64,000 nucleotides of DNA from Lethocerus indicus. Its lineage: Eukaryota; Arthropoda; Insecta; Hemiptera; Belostomatidae. How positions within the stretch are numbered: the first letter of the stretch is position 1; each line of letters starts with the position of its first letter. Location: assembly GCA_019843655.1 (NCBI GenBank), contig JACDQD010000007.1, forward strand, positions 25,996,365 through 26,060,364, read 5' to 3'. Positions 13,985 through 28,100 of this stretch are shown here, piece by piece. The notes below the pieces were generated by a model. It did no database searches. It saw nothing but the letters and a program-made list of their open reading frames with translations, and was not told the DNA's origin. The position numbers and the translations under genes are program-made.

Positions 13985-14282
13985 ACATTGAAATGTCCAA
14001 TTCATGAAGAATCCACATGAAGATGGCACTCCACTGCTCCAGTCCTCGCTGGATAGTTAGGAAATCCCGTGGCCACTTCCTCTTGAGGCGGCGTTGAGGA
14101 TCAAAGGATTCGAGTGATGGGGTAAATTTGAATGGAAGGATTCGTATCGGGAAGCTGCAAACTTTTAAATCTGCGGTTGGAAACATAACCGGTAGGGCGT
14201 CAACTATTTTACGCAGGATAATGGATTGCAAGAATTGAATTCTGTAGGAAGATCTCTGTAAATAGTGTCCTTTGTGGGACAC
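13985..14282 (-). mobile_element. Jockey-type LINE 3' fragment
   Basis: On the reverse strand it reads FLQSIILRKIVDALPVMF, then RRLKRKWPRDFLTIQRGL and QWSAIFMWILHE. Same C-terminal region as the 39.8-kb copy, open for 107 codons but lacking the reverse-transcriptase core. Confidence 0.8.
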
Positions 14283-14284
14283 AA

Positions 14285-17200
14285 TAAATCCCGATGTTCA
14301 GTTTCTAAACACTACCCAATTCTAACGTACACAGATAATGAGATAATTTAATAATGATTAGGTAATAATTTCAATTTAATGTTTTAAAATAGTAGTTTTT
14401 TATGGTCCAAACCCTACTTACTCCCGACATGCCCAACGTTCCTTACAGACTGAAAGTGAAGTTGCCAAATCATTTATATATCAAATAAGTAGATGATATT
14501 TTGAAAAAATAGGGGAAGCCGTTCAAAGACTACTTTCTTCAGTTTTTCTTCGACAAGTCCAACAAATTACCCAATCGCTTTGGGCCCCAATAACCTATGC
14601 TGGTTGTATTTGGGCTTGATGTAATTACTCGAGTCGAATATTTCTTCGTAATTTCCTCAATGGCCTTTAATATAATTTAAACAGTAGTTTTCTGTACTGA
14701 ATTACGTTCGCCCGTAATAACGCATAATATCCGCCACCCTTTGTCGGCAGGATTCAAATGAACGCAATTACCGGACGTGATCCCGCAATTAGGCAGGAAT
14801 CGGCTCTAATATTTTACTATTATCCTCGGCCGATTTCTACTTTCTTTCCACCAATTCAGAACAACAATAGCCAAATTCGGGCCGAACGAAACGAGAGCCA
14901 TCCATTAGTTTACCGTTTTCGATTGTATTTCCCCGGCCGGCAATTATTTCCCCGAGTGGTTAAACCTTAAACGATTTAAGCGATTAAAGGCAGTTTGTCT
15001 GCTTTCTCCGCCATTAGAGGTCCCACAACGCACGGGCCCATTTCTCGGCTGTCAGTGTACTTCTGTATAAATTATTTTTTTTAAATGACTAGTTTCCGAC
15101 GTTTCAGAACCGTTGAAACATAGACCTCAAAAAAACACCATAAAGCGAGCAATAATAAATCTTAAAGGTTTGTTAGTCAATAGTCATAGACTGTCTGTCA
15201 CCACTCAGGTCCTGTCACATTTTAGGTCCACTAGACAGGTTTCAGCATAACACCGTCTTAAGTACCTAAATATATAGGTTAGAAATAAAATAAAATGCCG
15301 TAGATTTCGTGTGCCTCGTGTGTAGACAGAAACACACGAAATCCAAACCCCACACAGACCACAAAACAGGTATTTTAAACTAAAATAAAATGCTTACCGA
15401 ATTCTACATTTTAAATAATAGTCTATACTTATTATCACTGCTATTTTTATGGTTTTAACGTTTAAAAGTATATACCTTTATTAAATTTCTAACTAACCCC
15501 CCTCTATTTATTTACTGACGGTGGCTCGATGATTCGGTCTTTTGCTAGACCGGTTTCGGCCATTTGCCAGAGGGTGTCACCACGTGCGGTGTTCCCAATA
15601 GCGCGAATAGTTATGGACCTTTTAAAAGCTATTAACGAAGCGACACATAGTAAAATTATTCACCTATCAAGACACTAAAAGTTAATCTGTTCGGTTGCAA
15701 CATGGACTGTTTAAACGAGCAGAGCTCGTCAACTCCAGTACGCTTTTTACGGTAACTTTTTGTTAAAAAATTCGGAAATCAGGAAATAGCCACTAAGGAA
15801 AGTTTTGTTTCAAGCGTGTCGAAATAAAAAAAATTCCAAACATCGTAATTTCCACGGAAAACGGAACTTATTTTATATAAAATAAATTGCATTAATTAAT
15901 AAATTAACGTTATTAAAGTTATTGCAGAACAATATCTCAAATATTTCAATTTCATCAAACAATATCAGCGCTCGCACGCTGATCCAGCGTTTAACATTCT
16001 CCTTTCATAATGTAATAATTCCGCACTGTTAATTCTTCGGACCAAAACATCGCAATTCAGTGCAATTTATGCCCGGCCGCGAATGCTCTTTCTCTCGATA
16101 TATATTGGATCTGTTGCAACGCGTTTCACGCCTAGCATATTTCCACGGTTAGAATTTTAATACGCTGTTATTATATCCTCCATTTGCATTTCGATCAGTC
16201 TCCTAATCTGCATTCAATGCACGCACAATGATCAAGACTCAGCTGGTTAAAACCGTAAGGCCGGTCAGTTTTGAAAATTATGATAATTCATTTAATCGGA
16301 TAACCGCCCGCTACCTGATTTTTAGAGGATAGGAAATTATTGATTTGAAATATTGTTATAATGTTCAAATAACACAGGGACTAACAACTTAGTGATATTA
16401 ATATAGAATTAATATTAATAATGTATCGAGTTCTGATTCGAAGTCAATTGTAGCCATAGTAACCAGGTGAACTTGTGTTACCCACACTTTTGTTCAAATA
16501 TTGTGCGGTAACACTAGATGTTATATGATACTAAATAAACGGTATGGTGCAATAATAATGATATGAAAAATGCTGAAATTATATTGCTAATATTAATTTT
16601 CATAACCTTCAAACTTGTAATCCTCCACCGCCCCCCAAAAATACTTAATGACATGCATAACATACCATGCGGAGAAAGTCACGGTTCTAATCAGTATCTC
16701 AGATCCATTGATGGAATACAGTTTACTCACCTGAAACAAAGATAAACAAAATGTTAGGACAGAACTGTATAAATTAAAAATATAGATCTTTGAACGTTTA
16801 TCCATCATTTAATAAGAAGATGTTATATATACCATAAATGGAATAATAATAATAATAAAATATCATTCCAATGATACATGCGTTGATAATGGTTTGCTTA
16901 ATGAATATTTCTCATAACTCATGACTACTGTGAGTAAGAAAGAAACTTAACCTTGTAAATTGTGTGAAATTTAGTTCCCAATATGTACAATTACTGATGG
17001 CGTGCTATATTTTTTATTAGTGACGTGGAACTTCAAAGTGTAATTACGCGTGTACAGTCGGATAATATAATGCGATGTAAGCCAAACAGAGTGTTCGAGT
17101 GAGGGCTGCTAATGGGGGTCGATTCCCAGGGCCGTCCCTGTTCCTCTGTTCCCGTTTTCCGTTTCCCCTCTCGCTTCTCTTTCCATTGCCGAATGAACAT

Positions 17201-19200
17201 GAACCCAAGAAGAGGAGTGTTCACTAATTAAAACGACACTTGAGACCCTTTGAGAACCCTCTTGATTGTTTGCCTCGCGCAAAGTTCTTACGGGTATTCT
17301 AAAACGCGAAAATAAAAACTCCGACTAAATGAAGCATCTGATCTTGAGAACGGAATACCATAAAAGTACTGACAATTCAGGAAATTGGAAGACACTATTT
17401 AGTAAAGTTTTAAACCCCTCTCCTTAACAATTGCCAGAGCATTGGTACATCCTCCTAGTTGAGGATTAGCGGACATTTAACAGTATAAAAATATTCCGCT
17501 TCACTCATTCCTTAATTGCAAAGAATTATACATTATGAGATTAAGAGTTTCAAACTCTTAATTTCCGTTAATTGTCAGTTGGCGAAGAATGGAAAAAACA
17601 AGGAAGTAGAATTACGAGTCATTATATGTATTTCTTGCGGTGTAATTGTGCTTTCTAATGACTTAATATTTATAAATTAATGTATTTAGATGAAAACTGG
17701 CATAATTGAGAAGGACATAGGACGGTGCTGGCATTATACACACGCTTGCTGTCGGAGTTCTGCCGACAGAAAGTTCAGTATTTATCTAAAATTAATTTGA
17801 ACTAAAATAAATATTTTTTTAAGACCGTTTGATTTATTCGAGTCGTTTTAAAGTACGGAAGCCAATTGTAGGAATAACAATGTTGGAGGTTAAATTATTA
17901 TTTATTATCGCTGTGATATCACAGTTGGATGTGCTTTTTCTAACCAAAACCGGTTTTTGAATTGGTTCGATCACCACGATATAAAATATTTTTCGTCGAC
18001 GATTTATATGGTCATTATTTTAAACTTATTTACTTTGTAGTCGGGCTAAAGTTCTAAACTTTTTCATTTTAAATGTTCATGTTAAATGGCATTCAGTATT
18101 TTCTACCCTAAGTTAACCAAAAATAGAGCGAAGAATTGACCAGAAAGTCTGTTTCCTTCTTGAGCCGAATGAATTGAACATGATCTCAAATCAAGTTCCT
18201 CGTATCTTCCAATTTGTACATTGTCTTGCGATGTAAGATGCCCCTCTCATTTAGTATTATAATGTAATGAGTTTGTGCGAGCCCAGTCCTATCTGTAATT
18301 GCGACGTCCATTGTTTCAGCCCGTTATCAGTTCCGTTGTACAACTTATACGTTTTGTTGTGTACAACTTCCTTATTTTTTGTTTTTTAGATACTGGTTTG
18401 TTGTAGTTTGTGTCTTTTTTATGTCTTTATCTATCAGTACGATACACAAGGGTAAGACAGAAGATCGAGAAAACTATTCTAAACCCTCGCAGACCTGTTA
18501 TGTGGTCTGTAATCCAAATCGGTAATTTAATTATTTTGTAGAGGAGTAGAAGTAGAAATTTCTAACGTCATTTTTGCCCAGTAAAGTCCTGGGACATTAA
18601 TATTGTACAAAATCCAAGCAGTCTCTGTCCTACTAATCGAGTACATAAATGTATAAAGGCCCGTAAGCCGGAATGCATGTATTAACCAATATTTGTATAT
18701 CGTTTTTTGTATGCTCTATTTGTATTTATTGAAAAAATAAAATTATTTTTATATTCGTCCCAGTAAATATCTCTCGAGTAAGTGTCCCTAGGGTCGAACG
18801 GCCGAGGCGACCCGCGTTCGGGTCTACGAACGACGGGCCACAAATTAATAATCTGATAGGCCGCGAAAAATGGGGCCAAGGCTCCTCTCGGGTTCTCTTC
18901 GGGGAGAGGAGAGGGTTCCGGAAAGAGAGAGAGAAGAGAGAGAACCGGTTTATCGGGAGAGGAAAAAAGAAAAAAAAAAAGAAGGATCGCCTCCACCACC
19001 GGCACTCTCCCCACCGGGAGAAAGTAGATAACGGGATCGATAACCTGTTGGCTCCTCACCTCATACCTCCCGCTCAATTAGTACCCGGTTATACAGAGAC
19101 AGGGCCCCGCCCCAAAACACACTCCGCAGCTGGAAGTATTTGTTTATTCAGAAATTCTCATATACATCAAAATCCTAGATTTTATGTTCTTCTGAGGAGT
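14285..19200. other. Non-coding stretch
   Basis: AT-rich. Holds the 82-bp family A copy, an inverted family A core at 15534-15572 and, at 18483-18522, a short hairpin of family A end text (cagacctgttatgtggtctg). Nothing coding seen. Confidence 0.55.
15299..15380. mobile_element. Family A miniature copy (82 bp), reverse orientation
   Basis: Only the two ends remain: cgtagatttcgtgtg at the left and cacagaccacaaaacaggta at the right. Perfect 13-bp direct repeats TAAAATAAAATGC flank it at 15286-15298 and 15381-15393. Confidence 0.88.
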
Positions 19201-19225
19201 GATTCAGTTCTGAGCGACAGTTCAC

Positions 19226-19273
19226 AAGTATTGAGAGAAGAACTCTCGCAAATGCCGACCAGAATGGAGAATC
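19226..19273. mobile_element. Family B right-end fragment
   Basis: agtattgagagaagaactct / aatgccgaccagaatggaga matches the right end of the 3.7-kb element. It abuts the family A copy at 19.3 kb. Confidence 0.6.
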
Positions 19274-19293
19274 AAATAAACAAAAAAATGTCT

Positions 19294-19754
19294 AACATAT
19301 CTGTTTTGTGGTCTGCAAGGGGTTGGAATAACATAGGTTTGTGGTGTTTCTGTCTCCTCTCGCTCGTTTGGTCTTTTGCTATTGCTAGACGGGTTTCGGC
19401 CGCTCGCCATCTTCAGTAGCGGTATTAGTCTCTGTTGGCACTTCGGATGTTTTTCGCCCCCTTAATGACGGACAATCTGACATACACTTAAGCGGATTAA
19501 CAAAATCCCACCCTCCCCTCAACTCAAATAAGACAAACATAATTCCCCAATAACACAATAACAAGATACGTATATATACTGACAAACACCACAGTACAAG
19601 TGACAGTGACAGTGCAGTGAGGATGCCAGAAAAACATCCAAAGCGCCAACAGTGACTAACACCGCTACTGAAGATGGCGAGCAGCCGAAACCGGTCTAGC
19701 ATTAGCAAAAGACAAAACCAGCGAGAGGAGACAGAAACACCACAAACCTACGGT
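19294..19754. mobile_element. Family A fold-back element, full copy (461 bp)
   Basis: The left arm runs from aacatatctgttttgtgg through ggaataacatag, ctcctctcgctcg and gggtttcggccgctcgccat to agtagcggtattag. The right arm is its diverged inverse from about 19600 (gctactgaagatggcgagca, gccgaaaccggtctagc, ctacggt). Direct repeats AAAAAAATGTCT flank it at 19282-19293 and 19755-19766. No transposase is encoded; the ORFs inside are accidental. Confidence 0.92.
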
Positions 19755-20439
19755 AAAAAAATGTCTCCTCTAGCTTCATACTTGCGGGGAATACTGTTCG
19801 CACTTCGGCTTATTTCAAAGTGCACTTACTTTGACGGTACAATTGAAATAAGTGACAGTATTCCCAGAGAGCTGTGTCCGACAGAATTCGACCAGAAGAT
19901 GTATATCCAGTAGTTACAGGCAGGCAATGTGTAGTCGGTTCTTCATTCCTGAATTGTTCTCGGCGCACAAACCCGGTTTCGCCCAATGAAACACGATCGA
20001 GATAAAAACGATCGAGATTAAAAATTAAACGGGTACAGAAGAAGGGTTTTATTAATGGGAAATGGGACAGAGACAAAGGCGGAAGGCCGTTTATTTGTCT
20101 CGGCGGGATACACACGGGCGGTAAGTGTGTATAGCTGTAGAAGCCCGTGAATATCCTACGGGACAATTATACAGTTTAAGGAAACGCCGGGGGCCCGTTT
20201 CCCCGTCCGGTCTCGGCTAATGCATTGTCGCGTGACTACACGCAATCCGGACGTCGATTGTTTATGCGAGTATGGGAAAAAAGGGTAGAGGGAGGAATGT
20301 TTCTTTTATCAATTACCGACAGTATTTCCGGCTTAATGACTATGTAAAAGTGTCAGTAAGTCAAACGACCGCGTCACGTTTTCTTCTAATCGGTGCAATC
20401 TGTCGGCGGACCTGTACGAGAACAAACTGTTAGCTTTTT

Positions 20440-20600
20440 CTTTTAAACTTCTTTTATTCTACAATCAACAATCTACACGTTGTAGTATAGGTGCAATCTA
20501 TTAAAACGCTGTCCTGAAATGGTTCACGCGGTGAAGAAACCACCCACTGGTGACACTTTCCTGTCTTCCGGAGGGATATTGAAGTCAAGGTGAACACTGC
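20440..20600. repeat. Dispersed repeat family C, copy 1
   Basis: It contains ctgtcctgaaatggttcacg and actggtgacactttcctgtc, preceded by a T-rich part and ggtgcaat. No ORF. Confidence 0.7.
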
Positions 20601-23362
20601 GATTGGTCTATCCCATAATTATCAATCATAAACATCATCAACTGTAGTTAAATATCATTGTCTAAACTTGTTTACACTCGCCCAATATAATCACTGTTAG
20701 ATGTCCTTAGTAGAATGCCGTTAATCCGAAGTAAATGGGAGCGGGCCCGTTGGCAAAATACGGTGTGTAGTACACGCCTAAAGTCTCAAATTTTATTTTT
20801 TGGCTGTATAGAGCTCTCTATACACAACTCTATACATAACTTTCCCGATTGCTGTACCAACATTGTGCACAAGACAGGTATATTTAGTTTTTCGTGCATA
20901 TAAATGTAGACAGGCCTGCGGCCGGACAACTGTCTACGATATTCTATGTATATTTAAACAGAAATAAGGTGTAGTTCTATTTTGTATTCGAGATTTTTTT
21001 CTTCAGTATAATTTTTTGTCGACTACATTTTGGCTGGTGTTTAGCGACCGCGTTACACGCTTCTTTCGGCCTGCCGGATCTACACGCCCTATCGTGATTA
21101 TCGATTTCACTAAAGATTCGTCACAATCGAAGAAGGTCACGAGGCCATTCACTTTTCATCCAGCGGCCGTTCAGCTCGGTTTCTCGACCCGAGCGAAATG
21201 CGGATTTTTTAATTTTTATATTTTCAAATCTGTGGACGAATTTCGGGCCGTCAAATTGCCAATATATAGCTGGGAATTGTTGTCAGGATCTTAGAATAGA
21301 GGGTTTGGTCGAGTACTCACAGTTCGTGAACGTGTTTCTATGTTGGACAGTTTTATTATGGCACTAATGTAAATTAGATGGAAATACGAGCGTTAATATC
21401 CTTCCGGGAATTTCATGCTCGAAGCCAAGAACCATATCGTCAGGCCACGAATCATGTTGTATTCTACTGGTGTTCCTCGATATACTTAAAGAATATTTTA
21501 GTAAAACCAATATTTGGAAAATTATTTAGGAATTACACGGAACATTTGAATTGTCGACATTAAATCGACAGTCCCATATAGTCCTCCCAAGTGAATCGAA
21601 TGAATGAATTTGAAATCTAATTGATGGGCCAATAGAGAGTAAAACAATTCTAGAATGAGTTGGGAACACCTACTTAAGCGGTTTCTACCCCCCGTTTTAT
21701 GTATGACGAGGGAATTTTACAAATACGGCGGTCTGGAAAGTGTTTTCCGAAATAGTGAAAATACTAAGCCGGACAACGGCCAACTGGCTCCGTTCCCAAA
21801 CCCATAATAGACGGACGCATCATTCATAAAAGTAGCGTACAACAACAAAAGGACACCTTATTTTATAACTTTTTTTCTAGTCGTTTTTTAGTTGGCACGA
21901 GTGAAAGTTTCGCTCTCAGTACTGCCCCGGTTCAACCTTAAATTCTAAACTAATTTCCTCCCTTCCGAGCTATCTATGTCCCGCCATATAGACGATTTCG
22001 AGTTGTCTACCGACAGTGGAAGAAAACCTTTCCACTAAAGCGTTCCGACGACGCCCACTGCTGCCACGAGGACCTTCTTTTATTACTTACAGTACACTAG
22101 AGGTTGGCATGGGTGAGAGTTCTACTCTCAACAAGACAGCCTACTGGCGACAGCGTCCATCGACCTTTCGGCGGCTTCTTCCCGCACTTCTTCGTCAGCG
22201 ACACTCCTCGCTTTCTAGGAAAGCACGTCTCGGACCGCGGTCGTCCACTGCGAAGAAGGAAAACCCCCAGGAGGCAGAGGACCGCTGGGACAAAACCCTT
22301 CCTGCGAATTGTCTGAGTGCTTCAATAGGCAGGGTTCGGGATACAATACTTCTTGTGATCTTCTGGCTCCAATCACTGGTTTGGTCTTTCGGATGCAAGG
22401 CCGCTTTCCGCAGGCCATTTAGGCCTGTTAGATGAACCCGGTTTATTCTCATACCTCAGAGTGCTTTAAAGTTCTAAACTACGCAGGTCCGTTTCTTGGT
22501 CCTACCGCCGCCCGGGTTCTAGAGATCCCTGAGAGTTCCAGACCAACCCGAAAAGGAAGCTCAGCAGGAGCGCGCGCAAGAGTGGCGCCGTTCACCGGGC
22601 AATTAGGAAAAAGTGGATCGTGACCCTAAACAGGTCGGTAGGCGGACAATTGTAGGTGGCACTGGTGGTTTGCCTCCTCCACCAACTCCACATCCCCAAT
22701 TATAACACCGCTCGTATACTCTAGATCCTAGAGTCTAGATCGTTAAACTACGGGCTCGCGATTGTTCTTTCGCTAGACAGGAACACGAAGTAGAAGAACG
22801 AATATAGACGGGACGACTCAAGGAGCCGGAAACAATATCACTTGCCTGCATAAAAACAACAAGCAAAATAAGCATTGATTTCGCTCCTCCGATAATGCAT
22901 CATTCCATTCCCAACAGTTAGGAATGGCGCATTTCATGAATAGAACCAATGCACACTTTAGAGCGCAATGGCATATTTTTACTGTCCGCGAAGTGTCAGA
23001 TTTCTTCGATGCTTTCTGTAGAAATTGTTTGGAGAGCAATGCAAGGAGGGCAGCAGTTTCTTTTGATTTTCTTTCGCTCATATATACAGTCGATTCCATT
23101 TATTATGGAACACGGCCAGTTGGCCATATTCACTGTTCCTCTAAAACGACCGGCACTTTCCAGACTGCCATATTTGGACTGGAAAAATGCCGTTTTCGGA
23201 GGTAATAATTCGGATATGCACCGGTAGGGGATTACAGTCGATGCCTGGGTTGAGCCTTTGGCGTTGGGGCCCCGTTTTCAGAGAGTTGGCGAATTCAACG
23301 GATGTTTAGAGGCGAAAGAAAAATTTATTTAGAAATTTATAAACGCGGTCGGTAATAATTAT

Positions 23363-23479
23363 TATCAGATGAGACAATTTTTTGGTCTGCGAAAGGGTCG
23401 GAATACCGTAGATTACGCGTTCTTCTGTCTCATCTCGCCGGTTTGGTCTTCTCGCAGCAGAAGAACGCGAAATTTCCGA
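23363..23479. mobile_element. Family A short copy (117 bp)
   Basis: It contains ggtctgcgaaagggtcggaa, ataccgtagatt, catctcgccggtttggtctt and the inverted pair cgcgttcttctg / cagaagaacgcg. Direct repeats TAATAATTAT flank it at 23353-23362 and 23480-23489. Confidence 0.78.
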
Positions 23480-24251
23480 TAATAATTATCTCTGCGATCC
23501 AGCGGATCCCTCTGTTCTGTACATCCGCCAATTGGTTAATCAGATTATAGCTCTCTGTCCCATTGGATGGAATTTAATTAGGCGAATGTAGGTCGAAGTG
23601 TATCATTGAATGGAATTGAGTGCACAAGTGCCCGGGCACTAATCTTCTCCGAATGGGAGCTTTGTTCGCCGTTCGCGTCCCGGCGATAAAGAAGCCGTTG
23701 CCCAACCTTCTTTACAATGGGTTTCTTCAAACACCTCCGGGCCGAAAGTGAATTTCGTTCGTCGAAAATTGCGTCCATGATGCAACACCGTGGCGCAACT
23801 GTTTATCACTGTTATCGGGCGTTGTTCTCTGTTTTCATTTCGTAGACCGGTAATTCCGCGGACACGAACCGGGCACAGAATTTCACCGCCCAAAGTGCTA
23901 ACTGAGTGACTCTTGTTAACGCGACAAATCTAAAGTCTAAATGCTAGTGGTATGTTACGTAGGTACAACCTGTGAAGAGCATCGCAAACTGCAGTTACTG
24001 TTGCATCATAACCCTGTAACCAACCCTTTCTTTATATGACCAACAAACATACCTTTGAACCACATTTCAGGGTTCCAAAACCGCGAGTGGTGATAACTCC
24101 ACTAACTTTCGCCGACCCCCATTTAACCCTTTAAAATTACGGATATTAAAGAAAATAATGTGTACACTTTTTTTAACCTATTGAAATCAGGTGCAGTGAA
24201 CAGCATTGTATAAATCCCATGTTTTTTCTGTCTTGTAACAGAGTGCTTCGC

Positions 24252-24288
24252 CAATGACGATGGCGAGAAGCAGAAACCGGTCTAGCGT
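24252..24288. mobile_element. Family A core fragment
   Basis: The core aatgacgatggcgagaagca / gaaaccggtctagcg is recognisable; both ends are lost. Confidence 0.6.
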
Positions 24289-24366
24289 AGGGAGTGCAGA
24301 GAGGAGTCCTTAAAAATAATTTTAAGATAGGATCAGGAACTTTTTGAGAGCGACCGAAACGAAGTC

Positions 24367-24390
24367 CGTCGGGGGGGTGGGGGGGGGGTC
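24367..24390. repeat. G-rich run
   Basis: cgggggggtggggggggggt: nearly pure G, possible G-quadruplex or miscalled homopolymer. Confidence 0.85.
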
Positions 24391-24633
24391 CCAAAAGAAA
24401 GTTTTTTCGAACCCGCTTCGGTTTTCGAAACCGGCCGCCTCACGACCGATAACCTCGAAAAAAGTTGACGCCCTCGTAAAAATGAAAATAAAAATGGAAC
24501 GGACTCGGGTTTTGCAGCCCGATTTGTGCGACACATGACTTTCACCCCAGTCCACCCGGCCAGCTCCCTCCCCACCGCCGGCCTATATACGTGCACTTTA
24601 TCCTTCAGAAAACAAAAAAATTCCTAAGAGACC

Positions 24634-24669
24634 AGTTTAACATACCTGTTACATACAAATCTACGGTAT
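24634..24669. mobile_element. Family A minimal copy (36 bp) with 11-bp direct repeats
   Basis: The left end tttaacatacctgtt is joined almost directly to the right end aaatctacggtat. CCTAAGAGACC is repeated at 24623-24633 and 24670-24680. The interior is entirely lost. Confidence 0.7.
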
Positions 24670-25077
24670 CCTAAGAGACCGTTTGAGTTTAAGAAAGGAC
24701 TGATTAATGTCAAATACTGAATTCATTAAAATCTCATGCCAGTGTGGACGACCTTAATGAAGTCAAACGAAACATTGTGTAATTTAGGTTATAAATGACG
24801 CCTATTAAGAGTATATTCTTGCTCGGACTATTAAAAACTGAGCGACCGAATAATTAATGACATGCGGTCCTTAATTAATTAAGGACTTTACAGCGTAAAG
24901 CTCTCAGTAAAGCTTTCTTCCGATTGAATTTTTCCGGTAAGATTCCCGGTAATTTTCTTTGGAAAGAAAACTTTGGGCCGCCACGACGGCGGCCGGGTTT
25001 CTGACCTGTCCCACGAAGAAAGTCAACCAACTGCGCTATGGATGAAAGAGTTTCACCTTGACACACAGACGCCGTCA

Positions 25078-25165
25078 TTCCCTCCCTCACTCCCTCTCTT
25101 TCTCTCTCTCTCTTCCACCCTCGGTATATGTGTCACACTCGACGGGCACACACACACACACAGGC
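25078..25165. repeat. Pyrimidine (CT)n tract and (CA)n tract
   Basis: ctctctttctctctctctct at about 25095, then cacacacacacacacacagg at about 25148. Similar CT tracts lie at 29165-29215 and 58137-58160, and a GA tract at 18920-18950. Confidence 0.9.
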
Positions 25166-28100
25166 ACAGAGAGCGTATTCATCTTTTTGAAAATGTAATT
25201 TAACGTACATCCGGAACCGACGATGAGAGAGTGCCTTCGGGCGGGTTTTCGTCATGCCGCGATTCGTCCGCATATTCTATGAGAACATTAGGCATGCGAG
25301 TCATGTGCCTTTCTCGGTTAAAAAAAACAGGAAACAAACAACAATATCTGTGTCACTCTGTCTTCTGTGCCACATTATGCCTGTGCCTATAAAGGACTCG
25401 CAATCTATGAATTCAATTTTCAAGCGATAGTCAATTCTTTATCGAGCACTATTTGTTTTTTACGTATTCGCAATATGTTGAAATAGTTTTATATATTGAA
25501 ATACCTTTCACAAAAAGAAAATGAAACAAAATAAAAACTCTTGAAGTAGATGATGATTAAAACTTCTACATTGATGTGATTGAGAATATAATTCTAATAT
25601 TATTCAATAATTCTAATAAAAAGGTATTTTATGTATACATAAATTCGGAAAAATACCAAAATTTAACGGCGTCGAAGTTGAAATGTCCTAAATCTCCTTT
25701 TACCAAATGCTTAATATTGATCTCATCATTTCAGCCTATAATTTGTTTCTATAAAATTAGCTTCTGTTTCCGTAGAACGAATCTAGGGAGGGGCCGATTC
25801 AGTTTATAGTAAATTGATCCCTAACAGAAACTATGCCAATTGTGAATTCATAATTCTTGTCTGAAAAAGTGTGGTGATTAACGCTACTTCACCGTAATTA
25901 AAATTGTCATTAAAGGCCACCATAAAAAATGAAATTAGATAACAAAAAATATGTGGAATCCTTTTACAGAAACGATAGCACCGCACCCTGTACATTAAAA
26001 GTCGATTTGTGTCAGCGCTGAAATAAAACGTTAGCCGGCCGCCATTAACCCCCATCTGATTCACATAACGTCTATTGACAATGACAAATGATCACAGCGT
26101 TCTAGTCAATTACGATTGATGACGATATCGCCTGTTCTAATTAAGAAAATAGATTCAGTTTTTTAACTTAGAAGACATAGAAGAAGTCATTTTCACGCCC
26201 ATACATTCGGATCCGGATTTAATTGAAATTAAATCATAACAGTCACGAATTTCTACTGTCAATTTTGAACTTTATGGCAACAGAAAAAGCTTTAATCAAA
26301 TTAATAAATCATTGACTCGGTCCTGAGCTAGACCGGTCTCTCCACTCCTTATTACAGCAATGAGAGAGTTAAAAAGTCAATCGTTGCCCATTAAGCATCC
26401 CGCTAGCACTGTTGCAGTTAGGCGGTAAATAATATATGGGGCTCGTATGTTACACTATGAAAATACAGCGCTAGTGCACACAGGATGCTCCACCGGCAGC
26501 CGACATGGGCTGAAGTGGTAGGAACGTAAGAGTCCATGATATAAACAAGAGAGTTTCTCAACCTTATTTTAAAGTTAAATATGTAAATAGCCTTGTCCCA
26601 TTTTACACATCCGCTATACATTCGACGTCCTGAGAAAACCTATAGGGGGGTGTTTCTGAAATTTGGGGTTGGTGAAATTCTGTTCTAAGAGGCAAGTCGA
26701 CAAAAAATTAAGGATTATAAGAAACTGGTAAACCCTTACTAGGAGTACTTCTCCTGACTGTCATCTTACATCTGTTTTTCGTATTCCTAGATCTGTGGGT
26801 AATTTTAATTTGTGATCCGCTTGGATAGCCCGGTTAAGAAAGTCCGATATAAACGAAATTGATCGAACGAAAACGATTTTTAAATTTAATTAACGGCCTG
26901 TTTTAAGCTCATCCGTTCTTGAAAAATGACGTTAACGAAGTACCAACGGTATATAAGCCTATCACGAAGCCTGATTATAGTTTACACGCCGGCGGTCGTA
27001 TAGCCCAATAATGTATTGTCTGTCAGGTTCAAGCGGGCAATCTTTGCCGACTGGGGGCCCCGGTCCATCATTTACGGACCCGTCGACTCCGGAGATAGAT
27101 AAGAGAGGCGCGGTCGAATAGAAATCAAATTGACGCTAAGCGTTTTATGATGAGAGGGTCGGTCTGTACCGGGGCCCGTTTGGAAAGCGGTCGAGATATG
27201 GATCCGAGCGCTGTAAATTCAAAGAGCCGATCATCGGGAATGTCTGTAATTTAGCACTTTACGCCGCAACGGGCGACACAGCCCGCTTTAGTATAGGTTT
27301 TTTTCATATTTTATAAGTGAGCTCATACGGTTAAATTGCGCAGCTCCGAGGATTCTATAAGATATAAAAATACCAGCGTCTACTACACCAACGTGAAGCT
27401 GTCTCCGTCCGATTACAGCTCGACTTTACCGCTCATCTTCACTTAAGGATAATCTCTTAAGGTGCGATCTGGAGGATAATTCGTACCCCACCACCGCGGG
27501 TCAAGTCGTTGGAGAGTTAATAATATTACCCTTATCTTTAATAATATTAATAAGATAATGATCCTAAATAGTCCTTTAAACAACCCGAGAGTCTCAATCC
27601 CACACTCTCTTTGTCTCTACTTAGCTCACTATTTCCATTGTTCAATTCACTATATTCACACTCAATAAAACAAACAAAATTCATTTCAGACATTTTTTTA
27701 ATGATTCTTGTCAAATTGATCAATTAAGTGAAGTCAGAAAAAAATTAAAAAAGTGAATTTTTTACAAAATTTTATGAAATAGTACGGCAGAAGTTGAAAG
27801 TAATCGATTAGTGAAATACGCGTGTACAAAAATGTTACTTGTAAATAATTCAGTGACGACGCGTGTGGTCCTCGGGCGGCTTAGTATATCACGCGAGGGG
27901 TGATAAATAAGAGCCAGAAGGGAAAAATCCACCCCCCCGGATGGGTAAATAGATTTTCGAAAGATGGGACGATTATTCAAAGTACATAATCGAATTTATA
28001 GCCCCTCCCCAGCGCTTAATACCTACTTTGATGGTGTCCGAACCCCATTTTATTTTTTTTCACCTAACCCATAAAAAAATCCCCGGCTCCTACCTGGAGC

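Larger units (their letters stand above)
19770..24250. other. Non-coding stretch
   Basis: Family C copy 1, family B traces, a diverged family A piece at about 22355-22430 and the 117-bp family A copy. A 140-codon ORF at 22016-22435 runs over family A text and is not accepted as a gene. Confidence 0.5.

Noticed and set aside
22016..22435. 140-codon forward ORF
   Set aside because: Its end is family A repeat text, other frames are equally open, and no protein motif is recognised.
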